Notes under the pieces: generated by a model
What the model was told of the DNA's origin: nothing
What the model saw: only the letters and a program-made list of their open reading frames with translations
Databases searched by the model: none
Position numbers and translations under genes: made by a program
From: Lacticaseibacillus pabuli
GTDB taxonomy: Bacteria > Bacillota > Bacilli > Lactobacillales > Lactobacillaceae
Length of the DNA: 64,000 nucleotides
Assembly (NCBI RefSeq): GCF_028736235.1
Contig: NZ_CP117884.1
Span: 1,178,001-1,242,000 of the forward strand
Direction: 5' to 3'
Shown: piece by piece, positions 24,445 through 33,063 of the stretch
Numbering within the stretch: the stretch's first letter is position 1
How the letters are laid out: each line of letters begins with the position of its first letter

Positions 24445-25470
24445 TTAAAGGCCCTTCTTGTCCAAGTGGAGTAACGTAATCGCATTTTGACAAGCAATCT
24501 TGTCCTGATCGGCCTGGCTTAAATCGGATTCGGTCAGGAACTTTGCAGCATCTGCTGGATGGTTGTAGGGGTAATCGAGTGAGTACATCAGGTGATCCGC
24601 GCCGACTTCGGTGTGCGTGAGTTGCAGTTGTGCAGGGAAGAACATGCCACTGGGGGTGATGTAGAAATTCTCACGGTAAGTTTGGCTAATGGACCGCTGG
24701 AGGTTAACGGTGAGGCCGAGCGTTTGGTCCATTCTTTCGAGGAACCCGGGAACCATTTCACCCCAGTGCCCGGTAATGATGTGCAGCTTCGGGTGTTGGT
24801 CGAAGACCCCGGCGAGAATGAGCCGGATCATCTGGACACCCAGGTCCTCGTGCCAGCCCCAGCCGGCGCCGGCGAAAGTGAAGGCGGTTAGTTCAGACCA
24901 ACCCTTACCTTCATAATAGTGCGCGCTGATTTCGGCGGGGATGAAGACGGGGTGGAAGTAGAGCGGCACATCGAGTGCTTCGGCCTTGGCCAAGATGGGC
25001 TCGTAGAAGGAGTCATCGAACATCCGGTCCTGATAGTAGCCGTGAATCATGGCGCCCTGCAGGCCGAGTTCATTAACTGCGCGATCGAGTTCCTGTGCTG
25101 CTGCATCAGGATCGCCAACTGGTAGCGCAGCCCAGCCGCCGAACCGATTGGGATGAGCATTGATGGCTGTTGCCAAATCGTCATTCGCCATCTGGCACAG
25201 TTCAACGGCAACTTTGGGATCCAGGTTTTGCGGCGTGTCGTCACCGTAGCCCATGATTTGCATTTGGATGTCGTTGGCGTCCATGAAGGCGAGCCGTTTT
25301 TCGCCGGCGCTCACTAGCTCGGTGTTGTCACGCTGCGTCTTGGCCACGAATTGTTCGATGCTGTGATCGGCTGGATTTTTGTGGGGATTAACCGGTTTTG
25401 GCATGTATGGTTGAGCGGCTGCGTTAACGCGTTGCGATTCCCAGTGCTCTTCTAATGTGATTAGTTTCAT
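24445..25470 (-). CDS. Amidohydrolase-2/ACMSD-family enzyme, gamma-resorcylate-decarboxylase-like (copy 2)
   Basis: 341 residues from the ATG at 25470, which has AGGGAG upstream; a longer upstream reading frame lacks a ribosome site. Same metal-ligand pattern as the enzyme at 21132: Glu-x-His in ITLEEHWES, His in LYFHPVF, His in IITGHWGEMVP, Asp in MYSLDYPY. The two proteins clearly share ancestry but differ throughout, so this is an old duplication or two separate acquisitions, not a recent copy. It faces the operon from the other strand and lies behind a TetR gene on its own strand (100 bases apart). Likely a metal-dependent aromatic-acid decarboxylase or hydrolase. Confidence 0.82.
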   Translation of the reverse strand: MKLITLEEHWESQRVNAAAQPYMPKPVNPHKNPADHSIEQFVAKTQRDNTELVSAGEKRLAFMDANDIQMQIMGYGDDTPQNLDPKVAVELCQMANDDLATAINAHPNRFGGWAALPVGDPDAAAQELDRAVNELGLQGAMIHGYYQDRMFDDSFYEPILAKAEALDVPLYFHPVFIPAEISAHYYEGKGWSELTAFTFAGAGWGWHEDLGVQMIRLILAGVFDQHPKLHIITGHWGEMVPGFLERMDQTLGLTVNLQRSISQTYRENFYITPSGMFFPAQLQLTHTEVGADHLMYSLDYPYNHPADAAKFLTESDLSQADQDKIACQNAITLLHLDKKGL

Positions 25471-25527
25471 AAATGACAGCTCCCTTGTGTTATTGCATCT
25501 AATATAGAACCGCAGACCAGTCAAAAA

Positions 25528-25555
25528 TAGCTTGTTTTGTTGTCAAAACAGGCTA
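25528..25555 (-). promoter_or_regulatory. 28-bp inverted repeat between TetR gene and amidohydrolase (operator or terminator)
   Basis: On the minus strand TAGCCTGTTTTG-ACAA-CAAAACAAGCTA is followed by TTTTT, then by TTGACT, a possible -35 box for the amidohydrolase gene. The stem is AT-rich with one mismatched pair. It can be read as a weak terminator for the TetR gene or as the TetR operator controlling the amidohydrolase; both functions may be combined. Confidence 0.55.
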
Positions 25556-25570
25556 CTTTGTCACACTTCA

Positions 25571-26143
25571 TTATTCAATTTGAAAAATGGCTTGCGGTGC
25601 GGGAACCGTTTGTCGGTATATTTCAATGAGACTATCACGAGTCATTTGGGGATGTCGCGTCATGGTCTTGGCAAAACTGATGATGGCTCTGGCAAATAGT
25701 TCCAATTTGAACGCGGTTGCCTTTGAGGTCGTCCCATTGTAGTTGTTCACGCGTTGCATATCCTGGCTTATGAGCGCAACGACTTGTTCTTCTTCGTGTG
25801 CCCAGAAAATCATGGCAATCGCGGTTTGATTGGCCTGAAACAAGTCAACCATAAAGGCGGCAGCGAGACGGTCGGCGTTGAGATGGTTGTCGACGCGTTT
25901 GAGAAATTGATTTGCCAGCAAAATCGTGTTGTCGACAACCACGTCGCCAATCTCATGATAGTGCCGGTAAAACGTTTGGCGGGTCAGATGGGCCGCCTGG
26001 CATAGGGCCGTCACGTGGACACTCGAAATGGGTGCGTCGCTCAGATAGGTTTGCTGCAGGGCCGCAAACAGTTTGTACTGTGTTGCAAGTCGCCGTTTGT
26101 CCGGTTGACTGTAGTAGGCAATTTTAACTTTTGCGATACTCAT
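25571..26143 (-). CDS. TetR-family-like transcriptional regulator
   Basis: 190 residues. The N-terminal DNA-binding region is atypically spaced: a basic opening (KIAYYSQPDKRRLATQYKLF), then SSVHVTALCQAAHLTRQTFYRHYHEIGDVV (shown in part: VTALCQAAHLTRQTFYRHY), matching the TetR helix-turn-helix. The rest is helical with no recognised ligand pocket. It is placed upstream of the second amidohydrolase on the same strand and is its most likely regulator. AGGTGAAGGG precedes the ATG. Confidence 0.82.
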   Translation of the reverse strand: MSIAKVKIAYYSQPDKRRLATQYKLFAALQQTYLSDAPISSVHVTALCQAAHLTRQTFYRHYHEIGDVVVDNTILLANQFLKRVDNHLNADRLAAAFMVDLFQANQTAIAMIFWAHEEEQVVALISQDMQRVNNYNGTTSKATAFKLELFARAIISFAKTMTRHPQMTRDSLIEIYRQTVPAPQAIFQIE

Positions 26144-26162
26144 CCCTTCACCTCACCGGATA

Positions 26163-26741
26163 CTAGTGTGACAGTTGTTTCTTCTTCGCATCAAAGTCGG
26201 CTTGACTGATGACGCCTTGGTCCAGCAGGGCTTGCAGGTTACGCAACTGGGTGTTGCCGCCATTCAGGTTTGGATCATCGTCGGGTTCGGGAACAGCAGC
26301 GTCTTGCTGGTCTGCTGGCTGCGGCCAAGAATCAATGACGCGGGTCATGTTCTCGATGTTTTGCTGCCAAAAGTTTTCACCCATCATGTAGTTGTACAAG
26401 ATGTAGACGGCTTCACCACCATCGTTGTCGAAAATTTCCAGCTTGTCTGCGTTTGACAGCAGGCGACCATTGATAAACTTGGCACTCGAGATGCGAATGT
26501 TGCGGATGTTTTCCCGTTTGATGAAGTGTGCGGTGTCTTTAAAGTGGCGCGCCATTCCTAGCGTCATGAATAAGATGCCGTCGGGTTGAAAGCTCGCGAC
26601 GTAGTATTTATCGGTGAGCTCACGAAAAGTCCCGACCAACATTCTGCCCAGACCACCGGCATTTTCGATGTAAACACTGGTTGAAGCGTCATCGGAATAC
26701 CCGATTTTTTGTAGTTGTGCTTGGATTTTACTTAGCTTCAT
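26163..26741 (-). CDS. Bacterial PH-like (YokE type) protein with C-terminal SHOCT motif
   Basis: 192 residues. The first ~125 residues look like a bacterial PH domain (GMARHFKDTAHFIKRENIRN, then a strand-rich part ending VYILYNYMMG). Residues ~165-192 are a SHOCT motif, LRNLQALLDQGVISQADFDAKKKQL, a short helical oligomerisation element found at protein ends. No membrane helix. Function unknown; such proteins are often encoded on accessory DNA. GGAGG precedes the ATG. It lies 20 bases beyond the TetR start on the same strand, so both could be read from one promoter upstream of 26741. Confidence 0.75.
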   Translation of the reverse strand: MKLSKIQAQLQKIGYSDDASTSVYIENAGGLGRMLVGTFRELTDKYYVASFQPDGILFMTLGMARHFKDTAHFIKRENIRNIRISSAKFINGRLLSNADKLEIFDNDGGEAVYILYNYMMGENFWQQNIENMTRVIDSWPQPADQQDAAVPEPDDDPNLNGGNTQLRNLQALLDQGVISQADFDAKKKQLSH

Positions 26742-27038
26742 ATTGTCCTCCGTGGGTTTGCTAGCGCTGATGACGATGAATAATCAGCCCTAACAAAGAA
26801 TTCACCTCTAATTATACTGTTCTCATCCCAAAGTGAAAGCGCTACAGTGGTGGGTTGGCCTGAGCAAAATGATTCGCGATACTGGTGGCAAAGAACACGT
26901 GGCGATAATTCTGATGGCAAAGCGCTGCACTTGTCTTAAAATGACTGGCGCTGAATGAGGATTTAAGCCGTTAACTAAGCGAGCACACGCAATCTATGGT
27001 AGAATACTCTTAGCAAAAAACAGAGGAGTTTATTTTTC
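26742..27038. other. Divergent intergenic region ahead of pyrH
   Basis: About 300 bases separating the minus-strand PH-SHOCT gene from pyrH. It contains an imperfect catabolite-control-like palindrome TGAAAGCGCTACA (26835-26847), one base shorter than a normal cre site, and the pyrH promoter. The remainder shows no coding potential or repeat. It marks the right border of the accessory block. Confidence 0.5.
26997..27005 (+). promoter_or_regulatory. pyrH extended -10 promoter
   Basis: TGG-TAGAAT (26997-27005) lies 33 bases before the pyrH ATG. No convincing -35 box; the TG motif would compensate. It gives pyrH-frr its own promoter, needed because the link to tsf is lost. Confidence 0.55.
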
Positions 27039-27758
27039 ATGGCCAAATACAACCGTATCGTTCTGAAGGTAAGTGGGGAAGCTCTCGCCGGGGAAACCGG
27101 CTTTGGGATTAACCCACCCGTTATCACTGACGTCGCAAAGGAAATCAAGGATGTGCATGATCAGGGCATCCAGATTGCGGTCGTTTGTGGTGGTGGTAAC
27201 ATGTGGCGCGGCCAGACGGGCGCTGAGCTCGGCATGGAACGCGCGCAGGCAGACTACATGGGGATGCTTGCAACCGTTATGAACGCCTTGGCTCTCCAGG
27301 ATTCACTTGAATCCATCGGGGTACCAACCCGCGTTCAAACATCAATCGAGATGCGTCAGATTGCTGAACCATACATCCGGCGGAAGGCAGTTCGCCATCT
27401 CGAAAAGGGTCGCGTCGTGATTTTCGCGGCTGGTACTGGTAACCCATACTTTAGTACAGACACAACCGCAGCTTTGCGTGCCGCTGAAATCAATGCTGAC
27501 GCAATCCTGATGGGTAAGAATGGTGTCGATGGGGTTTACTCCGCTGATCCTGCTAAGGACGACAAGGCTGTTAAGTTCGAAACACTCACGCACTTGGATG
27601 TCATTACTAAGGGCCTGAAGATTATGGACACGACTGCAAGCAGCTTGTCGATGGATAATGATATTCCACTGGTTGTGTTCAACCTGAACAAGCCCGGTAA
27701 CATCAAGCGCGTCGTCATGGGCGAGAAGGTCGGCACGACAATCGAAGGGAGCAAGTAA
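27039..27758 (+). CDS. pyrH: Uridylate kinase (UMP kinase)
   Basis: 239 residues of the amino-acid-kinase fold: [10 protein letters not shown] (phosphate-binding loop), [10 protein letters not shown], then [14 protein letters not shown] and the C-terminal [22 protein letters not shown]. It phosphorylates UMP to UDP with ATP, in the cytoplasm, and is usually hexameric and GTP-regulated. CAGAGGAG lies before the ATG. One base separates its stop from frr, so the pair is co-translated. The usual upstream neighbour tsf is 15.6 kb away here. Confidence 0.97.
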   Translation: MAKYNRIVLKVSGEALAGETGFGINPPVITDVAKEIKDVHDQGIQIAVVCGGGNMWRGQTGAELGMERAQADYMGMLATVMNALALQDSLESIGVPTRVQTSIEMRQIAEPYIRRKAVRHLEKGRVVIFAAGTGNPYFSTDTTAALRAAEINADAILMGKNGVDGVYSADPAKDDKAVKFETLTHLDVITKGLKIMDTTASSLSMDNDIPLVVFNLNKPGNIKRVVMGEKVGTTIEGSK

Positions 27759-27759
27759 C

Positions 27760-28317
27760 ATGGCAAACGAAGCGATTGAAAAAGCTAAGGAAAACATGAA
27801 GAAGACCGAGGGTGTGCTCGAGCACAACTTGGGTTCGATTCGCGCGGGCCGCGCTAACGCCAGCCTGCTGAGCAACATCATGGTGGATTACTACGGTCAA
27901 CCAACCGCATTGAACCAGATGTCCGCGATTACGATTCCAGAACCTCGTGTTCTGCTGATTCACCCTTACGACAAGTCCAGCCTGAAGGACATCGAAACGG
28001 CACTGCTCAAGTCTGACCTGGGGATTAACCCAGCCAACGACGGTGAAGTGATTCGTTTAGTTGTTCCCCAGCTGACTACCGATCGCCGTCAGGAGCTTGC
28101 TAAGGAAGTTGGTAAGCATTCTGAGAGCGCCAAGATTGCGATTCGGAACGTGCGTCGTGATGCAATGGAAGATCTGAAGCGTCAGGAGAAGAACGGCGAT
28201 ATCACCGAAGATGATTTGCACCGTTTTGAAAAGGACGTTCAGAAGGTTACCGACGATTCCGCTAAGCGCATTGATGCCATCGCATCGGCCAAGGAACAAG
28301 AAATTGTTGCTGGCTAA
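27760..28317 (+). CDS. frr: Ribosome recycling factor
   Basis: 185 residues with the RRF pattern: [27 protein letters not shown] near the N-terminus (part: [14 protein letters not shown]), [12 protein letters not shown], and the three-helix-bundle C-terminal region [20 protein letters not shown]. With EF-G it splits post-termination ribosomes. Length is normal for the family. Start ATG is one base after the pyrH stop, using GAAGGGAG inside pyrH as ribosome site. A GC-rich hairpin (28341-28369) follows. Confidence 0.97.
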   Translation: MANEAIEKAKENMKKTEGVLEHNLGSIRAGRANASLLSNIMVDYYGQPTALNQMSAITIPEPRVLLIHPYDKSSLKDIETALLKSDLGINPANDGEVIRLVVPQLTTDRRQELAKEVGKHSESAKIAIRNVRRDAMEDLKRQEKNGDITEDDLHRFEKDVQKVTDDSAKRIDAIASAKEQEIVAG

Positions 28318-28340
28318 ATAACATTCTGATTGTTAAATCA

Positions 28341-28369
28341 GGGGCGCCCATGTCAATGACGGGCGCCCC
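28341..28369 (+). terminator. GC-rich hairpin after frr (weak terminator)
   Basis: Perfect 9-bp stem GGGGCGCCC / GGGCGCCCC with an 11-base loop, but followed only by ATTGTGGTTTA, so intrinsic termination would be inefficient; partial read-through into uppS is expected. Confidence 0.5.
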
Positions 28370-28396
28370 ATTGTGGTTTAGCTTCTGGCAATCTTC

Positions 28397-28405
28397 TGCT
28401 AAAAT
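28397..28405 (+). promoter_or_regulatory. uppS extended -10 promoter
   Basis: TGC-TAAAAT (28397-28405), 29 bases upstream of uppS. A recognisable -35 box is missing. Confidence 0.45.
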
Positions 28406-28434
28406 TGCATAGTTAAGTCAGTATTCGGAGGCGA

Positions 28435-29172
28435 ATGGTTCTGAGCGCAGAAAAATTAACGCATATTCCGCGGCATGTTGCCATCATTATGGATGGTAAT
28501 GGCCGCTGGGCGAAAAAGCGGCTACTGCCGCGGATAGCAGGGCATAAGCAGGGGATGGAAAACGTCCGCACCATTACAAAGGCTGCATCTGCGGCTGGCG
28601 TGGAGGTCCTGACGCTATACGCCTTTTCGACAGAAAACTGGAAACGCCCTGAGAAGGAAGTTTCCTATTTAATGAGCTTGCCGGTGACATTCTTCAATAA
28701 GTTTGTCCCTGAGCTCATTGAGCAGAACGTCCGTGTTATGATTATGGGCAATACGGATCAGCTCCCCGCCTCGACACAAAAGGCTTGCCGCGACGCGGTG
28801 GCCGACACGGCGCACTGCACGGGGATGGTTCTGAACTTTGCACTCAACTACGGGGGCCGCGACGAAATTTTGCGTGCCACCCGTCAGTTAGCCGCAAAGG
28901 CAGTTGCTGGGGATATCCAGGCCGATGCGATTTCCGAACAGGATTTTGATGCGGCTTTGATGACCGCGCCACTTGGTGATTTAGCTGATCCCGATTTGCT
29001 GATTCGCACGAGTGGCGAAGAGCGGATTTCCAACTTTTTGCTCTGGCAACTGGCGTACTCTGAAATGGTGTTCACAGACAGACTGTGGCCTGATTTCACC
29101 CCTGATGATTTACAGGCGGCGTTCGAAGACTATGCCGCGCGTGACCGTCGCTTTGGCGGAATAAAGAAATAA
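28435..29172 (+). CDS. uppS: Isoprenyl transferase (undecaprenyl diphosphate synthase)
   Basis: 245 residues, cis-prenyltransferase family. The catalytic block IIMDGNGRWAKKR (Asp ~21) is followed by GHKQGMENV, YAFSTENWKRP, NYGGRDEI and the C-terminal DLLIRTSGEERISNFLLWQ with the conserved Arg-x-x-x and Glu. It builds the C55 lipid carrier for peptidoglycan and other wall polymers. The GGAGG site is only four bases from the ATG, tighter than usual, and no better start lies downstream. First gene of the uppS-cdsA-rseP-proS-(polC) series. Confidence 0.96.
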   Translation: MVLSAEKLTHIPRHVAIIMDGNGRWAKKRLLPRIAGHKQGMENVRTITKAASAAGVEVLTLYAFSTENWKRPEKEVSYLMSLPVTFFNKFVPELIEQNVRVMIMGNTDQLPASTQKACRDAVADTAHCTGMVLNFALNYGGRDEILRATRQLAAKAVAGDIQADAISEQDFDAALMTAPLGDLADPDLLIRTSGEERISNFLLWQLAYSEMVFTDRLWPDFTPDDLQAAFEDYAARDRRFGGIKK

Positions 29173-29188
29173 AGGAAGTCTATACATT

Positions 29189-29977
29189 ATGAGACAACGT
29201 GTCATTACCGCAGTGGTCGCACTGCTAATCTTCATTCCAATTCTCTACTTTGGGAGTTTTTGGATTGATATCGCCGCAGTCGCCCTTGCGCTCGTCGCAT
29301 TGAGCGAAATCTTTATCATGCGGCGCAAGATTATCGTTTCGCTTGAGGCGTTCATTGGTGCCATTGGGATCGTCACAACGGTGCTGCCAGCCGCTAGTTT
29401 CAAATGGCTGCCAGGCACCTTGACCCAGGGCGACCTGCTCGGCATTGTCATTGCGGCTTTGTTGGTGCTGACAGTAACGAGCAAGAACAAGACCAGTTAC
29501 GATGATATCGGTGTGACCGCATTGTCCATCATTTACATCGGGACAGGGTTCCATTATCTTGCCGCCATCCGGAATCAGGATGGGTTTGCGATGTTGATGT
29601 TTGCCTTACTTGTTGTTTGGCTGACAGACTCTGGTGCCTACACCTTTGGCCGCATGATTGGGAAGCACAAGCTCTGGCCTGCGATTAGCCCGAACAAGAC
29701 CTGGGAAGGCTCCATTGCCGGGGTTGTTGTTGCCATGATCTTCGCGGCTATTTACGTTCAGTTCGTTGACCTTGGCCACGGCGCACCAATGATGATGCTG
29801 ATTGCGTTCTGCCTCTCCATTTGGGGCCAGCTGGGTGATCTCGCCGAGTCCGCACTGAAGCGTTACTACGGTGTGAAGGACTCTGGCAAGATTTTGCCTG
29901 GGCATGGTGGTATCCTGGACCGCTTCGATTCACTGCTGTTTGTTCTGCCAATGATTCACTGGTTCGGCCTCGTTTAA
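29189..29977 (+). CDS. cdsA: Phosphatidate cytidylyltransferase (CDP-diglyceride synthase)
   Basis: 262 residues, about eight hydrophobic helices. The family signature is complete: SPNKTWEGSIAG and, near the C-terminus, KDSGKILPGHGGILDRFDS. It makes CDP-diacylglycerol from CTP and phosphatidate in the membrane for phospholipid synthesis, and is normally next to uppS and rseP as here. AAAGGAAG precedes the ATG, 16 bases after uppS. Confidence 0.96.
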   Translation: MRQRVITAVVALLIFIPILYFGSFWIDIAAVALALVALSEIFIMRRKIIVSLEAFIGAIGIVTTVLPAASFKWLPGTLTQGDLLGIVIAALLVLTVTSKNKTSYDDIGVTALSIIYIGTGFHYLAAIRNQDGFAMLMFALLVVWLTDSGAYTFGRMIGKHKLWPAISPNKTWEGSIAGVVVAMIFAAIYVQFVDLGHGAPMMMLIAFCLSIWGQLGDLAESALKRYYGVKDSGKILPGHGGILDRFDSLLFVLPMIHWFGLV

Positions 29978-30001
29978 GTCACTTAACAAAGGAGACATGA
30001 G

Positions 30002-31237
30002 ATGACGACATTAATCTGGTTTCTGATTATTTTCGGGACCATCGTGATTGTCCACGAATTCGGCCACTACTTTTTTGCGCGCCGGTCCGGAATTCTCGTC
30101 CGCGAATTCTCCATTGGGATGGGACCAAAACTATACAGTCACCGTAGCGGGAGCACGGCATACTCGCTACGACTCTTGCCACTAGGTGGTTATGTCCGCA
30201 TGGCCGGTTGGCAGGACGAAGAAGCTGATGTTCGTCCCGGGATGAACGTTAGCCTGATTTCGGGCGCTGACGGTAAAGTGACACGGATTAACACCTCCGA
30301 CAAGCTGATGCTTGAAGGCGGGATTCCCGTGCAGGTCGATAAGGCGGATTTGGTCGATGACCTGGTGATTCGTGGCTACGAAGCGGGTAATGAGGATGAG
30401 CTCAAAACCTACTTCGTGGATCACGATGCGACCGTCATTGAAAAGGACGGCACCGAGGTTCAGATTGCACCACGCGATGTTCAGTTTCAGAGTGTGTCCA
30501 TTTGGCGGCGGATTCTGGTTAATTTTGCCGGCCCGATGAACAACTTTTTGCTGGCGTTCATCGCGTTTTTCCTGCTAGCGCTGGGCATGGGTGTACCGAG
30601 CACATCGAATACAGTTGGTGTTGTGACGCATGACTCTGCTGCTCAAGTTGCTGGGCTGAAGTCCGGTGACAAAATTCAACGGGTGGACGGTACCAAGACA
30701 ACCAGCTTTAACGCGGTTGCAAAGGCCGTAAATAGTGCTGGTAATCGGCAAATTACCTTGACTGTGCAACGTGGCAGTCAGACCAAGCAAATGCAGGTAA
30801 AGCCGCGTTCTGGTTTAATTGGTATTCGGAGCAGTATTGACCGCGGCCTTGGCACTGCCGCTAAATACGCCGTGACTGAGCCATGGGTCATGACCCGGCA
30901 GATTCTCCACGCGCTCAAGTCACTTGTGTTCGGCGGTTTCTCGCTGAACAAGTTGGCTGGCCCAGTCGGGATCTACCAGATGACTAATCAGGCCACGACG
31001 GGCGGGCTATTTACCATTATTTGGTTCATGGCTTCGCTATCCATTAATCTCGGCATTATGAACCTATTACCGATTCCGATGCTGGATGGTGGTAAAATTG
31101 TACTTAACTTTATTGAAATGATTCGCCGGAAGCCATTGGCACCTGAACATGAGGGTGCCGTGATGTTGGTCGGGGCTGCGCTTGTCTTTGCTTTGATGAT
31201 TGCAGTCACGATTAACGATATTTTGCGAATTTTCTAA
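30002..31237 (+). CDS. rseP: RIP metalloprotease RseP/RasP (site-2 protease)
   Basis: 411 residues. The first membrane helix carries the zinc site HEFGH (IVHEFGHYFFARRSG, residues ~18-22). A PDZ domain lies in the centre (~195-275: VVTHDSAAQVAGLKSGDKI), and the third metal ligand motif is NLLPIPMLDGG in the late helices (~350-360). S2P enzymes cut membrane-embedded remnants of anti-sigma factors and signal peptides. The region between helix 1 and the PDZ is longer than in Gram-negatives, as is usual in lactobacilli. AAAGGAG precedes the ATG; proS follows 23 bases later. Confidence 0.95.
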   Translation: MTTLIWFLIIFGTIVIVHEFGHYFFARRSGILVREFSIGMGPKLYSHRSGSTAYSLRLLPLGGYVRMAGWQDEEADVRPGMNVSLISGADGKVTRINTSDKLMLEGGIPVQVDKADLVDDLVIRGYEAGNEDELKTYFVDHDATVIEKDGTEVQIAPRDVQFQSVSIWRRILVNFAGPMNNFLLAFIAFFLLALGMGVPSTSNTVGVVTHDSAAQVAGLKSGDKIQRVDGTKTTSFNAVAKAVNSAGNRQITLTVQRGSQTKQMQVKPRSGLIGIRSSIDRGLGTAAKYAVTEPWVMTRQILHALKSLVFGGFSLNKLAGPVGIYQMTNQATTGGLFTIIWFMASLSINLGIMNLLPIPMLDGGKIVLNFIEMIRRKPLAPEHEGAVMLVGAALVFALMIAVTINDILRIF

Positions 31238-31245
31238 GTGATTGA

Positions 31246-32979
<1,734 letters not shown>

Positions 32980-32985
32980 GGTTAA

Positions 32986-33019
32986 GGGACGGGCGGGCGC
33001 TAGCCCATCCGTCCCTTTG
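32986..33019 (+). terminator. Terminator after proS
   Basis: Two-step stem: GGGACGG / CCGTCCC outside, GGGC-GCTA-GCCC inside, followed by a short T-run. polC would therefore rely partly on read-through or its own promoter. Confidence 0.75.
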
Positions 33020-33063
33020 CGCTTACATATCAGGCAGCACTGCAGACACACAAAGGAGTCAAT

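Noticed and set aside
26835..26847. TGAAAGCGCTACA as a CcpA cre site
   Set aside because: It is one base shorter than the 14-base consensus and would break the dyad spacing; kept only as a remark in the intergenic entry.
11518..27038. Prophage or integrative element explanation for the accessory block
   Set aside because: No integrase, phage structural, relaxase or transposase genes and no tRNA or att-like direct repeats were seen at the edges.
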